From contig JAILEL010000047.1 of assembly GCA_024687845.1 (NCBI GenBank), forward strand, positions 1 through 10,338: a stretch of 10,338 bases of DNA. The letters run 5' to 3'. Numbering within the stretch: the first letter of the stretch is position 1; the number at the start of each line of letters is the position of its first letter. The position numbers and the translations under genes are program-made. The DNA is from Eubacterium sp. Its GTDB lineage: Bacteria > Bacillota_A > Clostridia > Lachnospirales > Lachnospiraceae. Below are positions 6,371-10,338 of this stretch, one piece after another. Below the pieces are notes generated by a model, which worked only from the letters and a program-made list of their open reading frames with translations, was not told where the DNA came from and ran no database searches.

Positions 6371-7723
6371 CTACTCTACTGGTGCTGTAATTCCTTCTAC
6401 AGCAGTATCAAGAATTTCCTGAAGATCCTTATTCTCAGAATTTCCATCAGCAAGAATCTGTCCGAGAGATTCTGCAGGACTCCAGTAATTTCCACCGATA
6501 ACCTGAGGAGTTGAGAACTCAGCCTGAGCTGCAAGTGCAGCAATGGCCTTATCATTCTTAACAGCATCTGAGCTTGCCGCATTTGTATTTGAAGGTCCAA
6601 GATTTCTTGCTTCAAATCTTGCAGTCTGAGTTGCTTCATTTGTGAGGTATTCAGCAAGAAGCATAGACCATCCGATCTGCTTTGAGTGCTGATTTACACC
6701 TACTAACTTAAATCCTGAATATGAATAAAGCTGTTTATCTGCTCCAGCAATCTTCATTGTAGGAAGTTTAGCAGCCTGATAATTTTCACCCCATGCATCC
6801 TGTGCAACCTGAGCATTCCAGATACCATTTACTGCTGCACATACTGAACCATCCTGGATTCCTGTAACGGTTGTACCATCATCCATATTAACTACTGTAC
6901 CAGTGCCTATAACATCAAGTATTGCCTGACATACATCTGTTCCACCAGCCTGATTCCATGTACAAGAATTTGTCTGACCATCATCATTAAGTGTTGCATC
7001 AAGACCATTAGCCTTAAAGAAGCTATAGAGATACCATCCATTATTGAACTGGATTGCAATCTTCTTTCCAGCCTTCTCAGCATCTTCAATCATTTTCTCA
7101 AGTGATGAAGGATCTGAAATAACTGAACTGTCGTAGAACATGAAGTATCCGTTATCTGCTGTCATTGGATAAGCATAAAGCTTTCCGTTTACTGTAGCAG
7201 CTTCAACACTACTTGCAATGTTTTCGCTCTTAACATCAAAGGTGTATGTACTTACAACCTCCTGAAGAGCACCAGCATTAACAAGATCATTTATCTGATC
7301 ATGTGCAAATGTATATACATCTGCTGCTGCCTCAACGTCTGAAAGAACTGTATCTTTACAAGTTGATTCTGACTCAGCACCAAGTGTAATATTGAAGTCC
7401 ACATCTTTATATTCTGCTTTGAAATCATCAATAACCTTCTGAGTGAATTCCTGATCTTCTTCAGAAGCCCATACTGTAAGATCTACAGTACCTTCTGTAC
7501 TATCTATAAGCGATTGAATAGGATCTGAAGCTGAACCACTTGATGAATCTGCTGTATCTGCAGAATCTGCTGTGTCAGCTGTATCCGCCGTATCAGCTGT
7601 ATCTGATGAACTGCTGCTATCAGTTGCTGCTGTATCATCAGATACTTCCTTGTTGCCACATCCTGTCACAGCACCAGCAACCATAGCTGTTGCAAGTGCA
7701 AGCGCCATAAACTTCTTTCTCAT
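6371..7723 (-). CDS. Sugar-binding lipoprotein of ABC importer, MalE/GanS-like
   Basis: This is the extracellular solute-binding protein (family 1) that delivers sugar to the two permeases. The mature start is a lipoprotein: MRKK, a hydrophobic segment, then V-T-G-Cys22, followed by a Ser/Asp/Thr/Ala linker (about residues 28-67). From about residue 80 (VDLTVWASEEDQEF) it has the usual binding-protein pattern, including YAYPMTADNGYFMFYDSS and a C-terminal region with PQVIGGNYW. The reading frame is open to 7807, but the ATG at 7723 is chosen. It has AGGAGG (7734-7739) ten bases upstream and begins directly at the signal peptide; the 28 extra residues would bury the signal and run through operator sequence. 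That gives 450 residues. It is the first gene after the main promoter. Ligand is inferred as galacto-oligosaccharide from context. Confidence 0.92.
   Translation of the reverse strand: MRKKFMALALATAMVAGAVTGCGNKEVSDDTAATDSSSSSDTADTADTADTADSADTADSSSGSASDPIQSLIDSTEGTVDLTVWASEEDQEFTQKVIDDFKAEYKDVDFNITLGAESESTCKDTVLSDVEAAADVYTFAHDQINDLVNAGALQEVVSTYTFDVKSENIASSVEAATVNGKLYAYPMTADNGYFMFYDSSVISDPSSLEKMIEDAEKAGKKIAIQFNNGWYLYSFFKANGLDATLNDDGQTNSCTWNQAGGTDVCQAILDVIGTGTVVNMDDGTTVTGIQDGSVCAAVNGIWNAQVAQDAWGENYQAAKLPTMKIAGADKQLYSYSGFKLVGVNQHSKQIGWSMLLAEYLTNEATQTARFEARNLGPSNTNAASSDAVKNDKAIAALAAQAEFSTPQVIGGNYWSPAESLGQILADGNSENKDLQEILDTAVEGITAPVE
7547..7603 (-). repeat. In-frame 9-bp tandem repeat encoding the Asp-Thr-Ala linker
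   Basis: Six or seven degenerate 9-base units in the binding-protein gene encode D-T-A or D-S-A (residues 41-59 of the lipoprotein). The linker tethers the folded binding domain to the lipid-anchored cysteine. Unit sequences differ at third positions, so the copies are not freshly duplicated. Copy number could vary between strains by slippage without breaking the frame. Confidence 0.7.
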
Positions 7724-7766
7724 AAACCATTGCCCTCCTAAAAATTTAAATATAAATCTTTTTTTC

Positions 7767-7815
7767 ATTGCGCAATATTGAACTTGAAACGTTGCAACAT
7801 TGCGCAACCGGTTGT
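7767..7815. promoter_or_regulatory. Array of CpG-centred palindromes, probable LacI-family operators
   Basis: Three palindromes lie between the main promoter and the binding-protein start: ATTGCGCAAT (7767-7776, perfect), TTGAAACGTTGCAA (7784-7797, one mismatched pair) and GCAACCGGTTGT (7804-7815, perfect over the central 10). All have a central CpG, as LacI/GalR-family operators do, where the hinge-helix leucine inserts. Their centres are 19 bp apart each time. A second TTGCGCAA copy (7800-7807) overlaps the third site. The third palindrome falls at roughly +5 to +16 of the predicted transcript, where a bound repressor would block initiation or clearance. The adjacent LacI-family gene is the likely binder. 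Confidence 0.7.
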
Positions 7816-7826
7816 TCGATGTTTAT

Positions 7827-7855
7827 AATTTATCATAATCATTTTAGTGTGTCAA
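7827..7855 (-). promoter_or_regulatory. Main promoter of the sugar-importer operon
   Basis: On the minus strand a perfect -35 TTGACA (7850-7855) is followed after 17 bases by TAAATT (7827-7832). The bases TGA just before it make an extended -10. Transcription would start near 7820, giving a leader of about 97 nt that carries the operator array. AT-rich DNA upstream (7856-7900) could act as an UP element. Confidence 0.65.
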
Positions 7856-7987
7856 CCCATTTTTATCACTTTTTCATAAAATTTATATGTTTCTTAAAAA
7901 TCTTATATGTATTTTTCCTAATAAATGCTTATTTTTATTGCTCTCAAGTTTCGCAAAATTAATACACTAATAGATCTAAATTTATAA

Positions 7988-8992
7988 TTATCTGGTAGAT
8001 CCTTTAATCAGAACCTCATAGCCCAGAAGCACCTTATTCTGAACCTCATTTCCTTCTATAACATCCTTCAAAACCTTAAACGCTACAGATCCCAACTCTT
8101 TTGGATCATATTTGAGCGTTGTAATAGCCGGCTGGTGATTCTCAAGCACTGAACTATTATAGAAGGATGCTATCATAATATCTTCCGGAATCCTTATAGA
8201 ATCCCTGTGAAGCTTGGAAAGCGCTACATTACATATGCCATCATCCATACAGATAATACATTCAACACCATAGCTAAGTGCAGCTTCAACAGCTCGTTCA
8301 ATGTCAACCTCCGTAATGCAGTTTGTAAAAATAGTATCCTCATTCACCTTCATCCCCTGATTATCAAGAGCCTGAAGAAAACCTTTGTATCTTGTCTGAT
8401 TAACTACATGATTGACATCACCGCCTATAAGTGCAAAGCTTTTTATTCCTTTTAATAAAAGAATTGCTGTCAGCTCAGTACAAGCTTTCATATGATCATT
8501 ATCAATCTGGATCACATTTTTCTCTGGTGTGCTTCCTATAACGACATATGGAATTCCTGTCTGCTTAAGAAATCTTACGTTTTCATCATCTACAAGAGTT
8601 CTTCCCAAAACTACTCCATCAACCTTTTTATTGCTAACAATTCTTTTAAGCTGTGAAATGTTATCTTCATAAGTAATCGCCATAAGAATATCATAATCAA
8701 ATGCAGTAGCCGCCTCGCCAAGACCGATCATACATCTTTGAAAGAAAGGAAGCTCTCCCAACGAAGAGTCCCCGGGCATAGCCCAGCAGATATTATATGT
8801 TTTCTGATCTGCAAGACCCTTTGCAAGTGGATTCGGCCTATAATCATGCTCTTCTATATAGGCCATAACCTTTTCCCTTGTTTCCTCACTTATCCTGCCC
8901 TTCCCAGATATAGCTCTTGACACGGTGGTTTTTGATATTCCCAAAGCTTCTGCAACATCACTAATAGTAATAGAATTCCGTTCAGTCAGCAC
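7988..8992 (-). CDS. LacI/GalR-family transcriptional repressor
   Basis: This 334-residue regulator has an N-terminal helix-turn-helix (about residues 9-34: TISDVAEALGISKTTVSRAISGKGR) and a hinge helix PNPLAKGL (53-60). A periplasmic-binding-protein-like sensor domain fills the rest. The start is set at GTG 8992: AAAGGGG ends 8 bases upstream at ideal spacing. A GTG at 9001 would add three residues but overlaps that ribosome-binding site and has none of its own. It lies directly upstream of the importer operon on the same strand, with 264 bases between, and no clear terminator follows it. By position it resembles B. subtilis GanR (LacR), which represses the gan genes until galacto-oligosaccharide is present. 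It probably binds the 7767-7815 palindromes; the inducer is inferred. Confidence 0.92.
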   Translation of the reverse strand: MLTERNSITISDVAEALGISKTTVSRAISGKGRISEETREKVMAYIEEHDYRPNPLAKGLADQKTYNICWAMPGDSSLGELPFFQRCMIGLGEAATAFDYDILMAITYEDNISQLKRIVSNKKVDGVVLGRTLVDDENVRFLKQTGIPYVVIGSTPEKNVIQIDNDHMKACTELTAILLLKGIKSFALIGGDVNHVVNQTRYKGFLQALDNQGMKVNEDTIFTNCITEVDIERAVEAALSYGVECIICMDDGICNVALSKLHRDSIRIPEDIMIASFYNSSVLENHQPAITTLKYDPKELGSVAFKVLKDVIEGNEVQNKVLLGYEVLIKGSTR

Positions 8993-9056
8993 CTTTTTCA
9001 CCCCTTTAAATATTTATCGTTATATGTATGTTCCTGCAAAAAATATAAAACAAATA

Positions 9057-9148
9057 GTTACTATTCACAGTACATGAGATAAGTAACAAAAATGACTGCT
9101 TGCAGGCACTTTTTGTTTACTTATCTCATGATACCTGTGAATAGTAAC
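9057..9148. repeat. 92-bp long inverted repeat between divergent genes
   Basis: Two perfect 14-bp pairings stack: 9057-9070 with 9135-9148 (outer, GTTACTATTCACAG/CTGTGAATAGTAAC) and 9073-9086 with 9117-9130 (inner, CATGAGATAAGTAA/TTACTTATCTCATG). A 2/4-base asymmetric internal loop lies between them. An A5/T5 pairing (9088-9092 with 9110-9114) continues inward to an apical region with a partial CTGC/GCAG dyad. Each arm also carries GTTACT-like and AGTAAC ends, so each could fold on itself instead. The element ends at the ribosome-binding site of the ABC ATPase gene. No T-run follows on either strand. It could be a compound operator, a leader RNA structure or a miniature mobile element; no target-site duplication is visible. 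Confidence 0.75.
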
Positions 9149-9164
9149 AGGAAAGGTGAAAAAT

Positions 9165-9926
9165 ATGTCGTCAACGATTTTAAGAACAGAAAAGCTTTGT
9201 AAATCATTTTCAAACGGTGGTGTGCAGCAGCACGTTATCAAGAATCTGGACCTGGAAATTATGGAAGGAGACTTCACAGTTATAATGGGTTCCTCGGGCT
9301 CTGGCAAGTCAACACTCCTCTATGCACTTTCTGGAATGGATAAGCCGAGTATGGGAAAGGTTTTCTTTGGAGATACAGAGATTCAGGATTATTCAAATGA
9401 TGAGCTTGCAGTATTTAGAAGAGGTAACTGCGGATTTGTATTTCAGAGTGTGTATCTCCTGGAGAATCAGACAGTGTTGGATAACATTTTGACAGGAGCT
9501 TTGATAGTTCAGAAGAATTCACCGGAACTCGTTAATAAAGCCAAAGATCTTCTGAAAAAAGTTGGACTTACAGAAGAAGACTGGAAGAAATATCCAAGCC
9601 AGTTATCAGGTGGTGAGGCGCAGCGTGTTGGGATAGTGAGGGCCATAATAAATGATCCAAAGATTCTTTTCGCGGATGAGCCCACCGGAGCACTTAACTC
9701 AGCCTCCAGTAAGGATGTGCTGGATATCTTCACAGAAGTACATAAGAATGGTCAGTCAATCGTAATGGTAACACATGACCTGAAGACAGCACTCAGAGGA
9801 ACCCGAGTTCTCTACCTTAGAGACGGTGGAGTAGTTGGAGATTACAAGATGCCGCCATTTGGCGAAGATGATATCAAAGAGCGAAGAGCAAAACTATCGA
9901 AGTTCTTGGAGGAGATGGGTTGGTAA
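9165..9926 (+). CDS. ABC transporter ATP-binding protein, MacB/BceA-type
   Basis: This 253-residue ATPase belongs to the LolD/MacB/BceA group that works with FtsX-like permeases in lipoprotein release, peptide efflux or antimicrobial-peptide resistance. Walker A is GSSGSGKST (42-50), the Q-loop glutamine is Gln94, the signature is LSGGEAQR (147-154), Walker B is ILFADE (167-172) followed by PTGALN, and the switch histidine is His204. All catalytic parts are intact. ATG 9165 is chosen: AAAGG (9152-9156) lies 8 bases upstream. A GTG at 9156 in the same frame would add three residues but overlaps the ribosome-binding site. The permease gene follows after 4 bases. No two-component system is seen in the window, so a bacitracin- or lantibiotic-resistance role is only one possibility. 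Confidence 0.93.
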   Translation: MSSTILRTEKLCKSFSNGGVQQHVIKNLDLEIMEGDFTVIMGSSGSGKSTLLYALSGMDKPSMGKVFFGDTEIQDYSNDELAVFRRGNCGFVFQSVYLLENQTVLDNILTGALIVQKNSPELVNKAKDLLKKVGLTEEDWKKYPSQLSGGEAQRVGIVRAIINDPKILFADEPTGALNSASSKDVLDIFTEVHKNGQSIVMVTHDLKTALRGTRVLYLRDGGVVGDYKMPPFGEDDIKERRAKLSKFLEEMGW

Positions 9927-9930
9927 AGCT

Positions 9931-10338
9931 ATGAATATATTAAGATTATCTATTTTTAACCTAAAGAAGAATAAGAAGGAAGCGATAGCAGTTGCTTTCC
10001 TGACTATGATCACATCCCTGATGCTGGGCATATTCATCGCAAATGTTTTCGGAATGCATAAGATTTTCGATAACAGCTTCAAACGTTCTGGCTGTGTAAA
10101 TACTATGGTGATCATAGATGAAGATAAGTACCGTGATGAATATGCGAAGGTTCTTGAAGATAACTATAATGTATCAGATCTTAAGATGGGAAAAATTATA
10201 TTTGCTGTTACTGTAGATACAATATATAAGAATGGCGAGGTTATGTCTTATAATCTTCTTTTCGTAAATGAAAAAACGGAAAGAAAGATTGAGAACTTTG
10301 TTAAGAAAGATTCACTTTCTGAGGCTGAGATCAGTAAA
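9931..10338 (+). CDS. FtsX/MacB/BceB-type ABC permease, 5' part only
   Basis: The frame is open from ATG 9931 to the window end, giving 136 residues of a larger protein; the 3' end is outside. The N-terminus is basic (LKKNKKE, 11-17), followed by a transmembrane helix (about 18-41, AVAFLTMITSLMLGIFIANV). A long polar extracytoplasmic segment begins near residue 44. This is the start typical of FtsX-like permeases encoded next to MacB/BceA-type ATPases. The start codon is 4 bases after the ATPase stop and has only a weak ribosome-binding site (GGTAAAG), so it is probably translated by coupling. Substrate cannot be told from this part. Confidence 0.85.
   Translation, partial: MNILRLSIFNLKKNKKEAIAVAFLTMITSLMLGIFIANVFGMHKIFDNSFKRSGCVNTMVIIDEDKYRDEYAKVLEDNYNVSDLKMGKIIFAVTVDTIYKNGEVMSYNLLFVNEKTERKIENFVKKDSLSEAEISK

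Noticed and set aside
7572..7781. Plus-strand ORF with Ser-Ala-Val repeats opposite the binding-protein gene
   Set aside because: It is the antisense shadow of the Asp-Thr-Ala linker repeats and has no ribosome-binding site.
7784..7797. CcpA cre site for catabolite repression
   Set aside because: The guanine of the TG half-site is one base off the cre consensus relative to the central CG, so it fits a LacI-family operator in general but not a convincing cre.
7724..7807. 28-codon N-terminal extension of the binding-protein frame from an ATG at 7807
   Set aside because: It would translate operator DNA and bury the lipoprotein signal. The ATG at 7723 has AGGAGG at ideal distance and starts a standard signal peptide.
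7973..8001. GATCTA/TAGATC inverted repeat at the end of the LacI gene as a terminator
   Set aside because: The stem is only six bases with a 17-base loop and no uridine run follows.
9057..9148. Intrinsic terminator for either flanking gene
   Set aside because: It lies at the 5' ends of two divergent genes and has no T-run directly after the stem on either strand.

Overview
The window looks like chromosome of a low-GC Firmicute, most likely a Lachnospiraceae gut or rumen polysaccharide degrader of the Butyrivibrio / Roseburia type. The basis is AT-rich intergenic DNA, strong AGGAGG ribosome-binding sites, some GTG/TTG starts and the style of the proteins. The genus is inferred, not proven.

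Positions about 456-8992 form one carbohydrate-uptake locus on the minus strand, read from right to left. It starts with a LacI-family repressor. Next comes an ABC importer of the CUT1 (MalEFG/GanSPQ) type: a solute-binding lipoprotein and two permeases. An uncharacterised 613-residue protein, a 70-residue four-cysteine zinc-ribbon protein and a GH53 endo-beta-1,4-galactanase without signal peptide follow. Regulator, SBP, permease, permease, enzyme(s), GH53 is the layout of the Bacillus subtilis galactan locus (ganR, ganS, ganP, ganQ, ganA, ganB). The likely substrate is therefore beta-1,4-galactan fragments, imported and then cut in the cytoplasm. No importer ATPase is present, so a shared MsmX-type ATPase encoded elsewhere is expected. 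Where B. subtilis has the GH42 beta-galactosidase GanA, this locus has the uncharacterised protein plus the zinc ribbon, which is the most interesting part of the window.

The main promoter is before the binding-protein gene (-35 TTGACA at 7850-7855, extended -10 at 7827-7832). It is followed by three CpG-centred palindromes spaced exactly 19 bp apart, which suit a LacI-family repressor. Two hairpins divide the operon: one between the binding protein and first permease (6292-6323), and one only about 16 nt before the GH53 start codon (1753-1779). Both could step down expression of downstream genes. Junctions between permease 1 and 2, permease 2 and the 613-residue gene, and that gene and the zinc ribbon are overlapping or nearly so, suggesting translational coupling.

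Positions 1-455 hold no large gene. They contain a hairpin after GH53, a perfect 11-bp-arm palindrome (350-374), and a near-consensus minus-strand promoter (211-239) reading off the left edge.

The right end is a separate plus-strand operon: a MacB/BceA-type ABC ATPase and the start of an FtsX-like permease that runs off the window. The 164-bp gap between it and the divergent LacI gene contains a striking 92-bp inverted-repeat element (9057-9148) ending at the ATPase ribosome-binding site.
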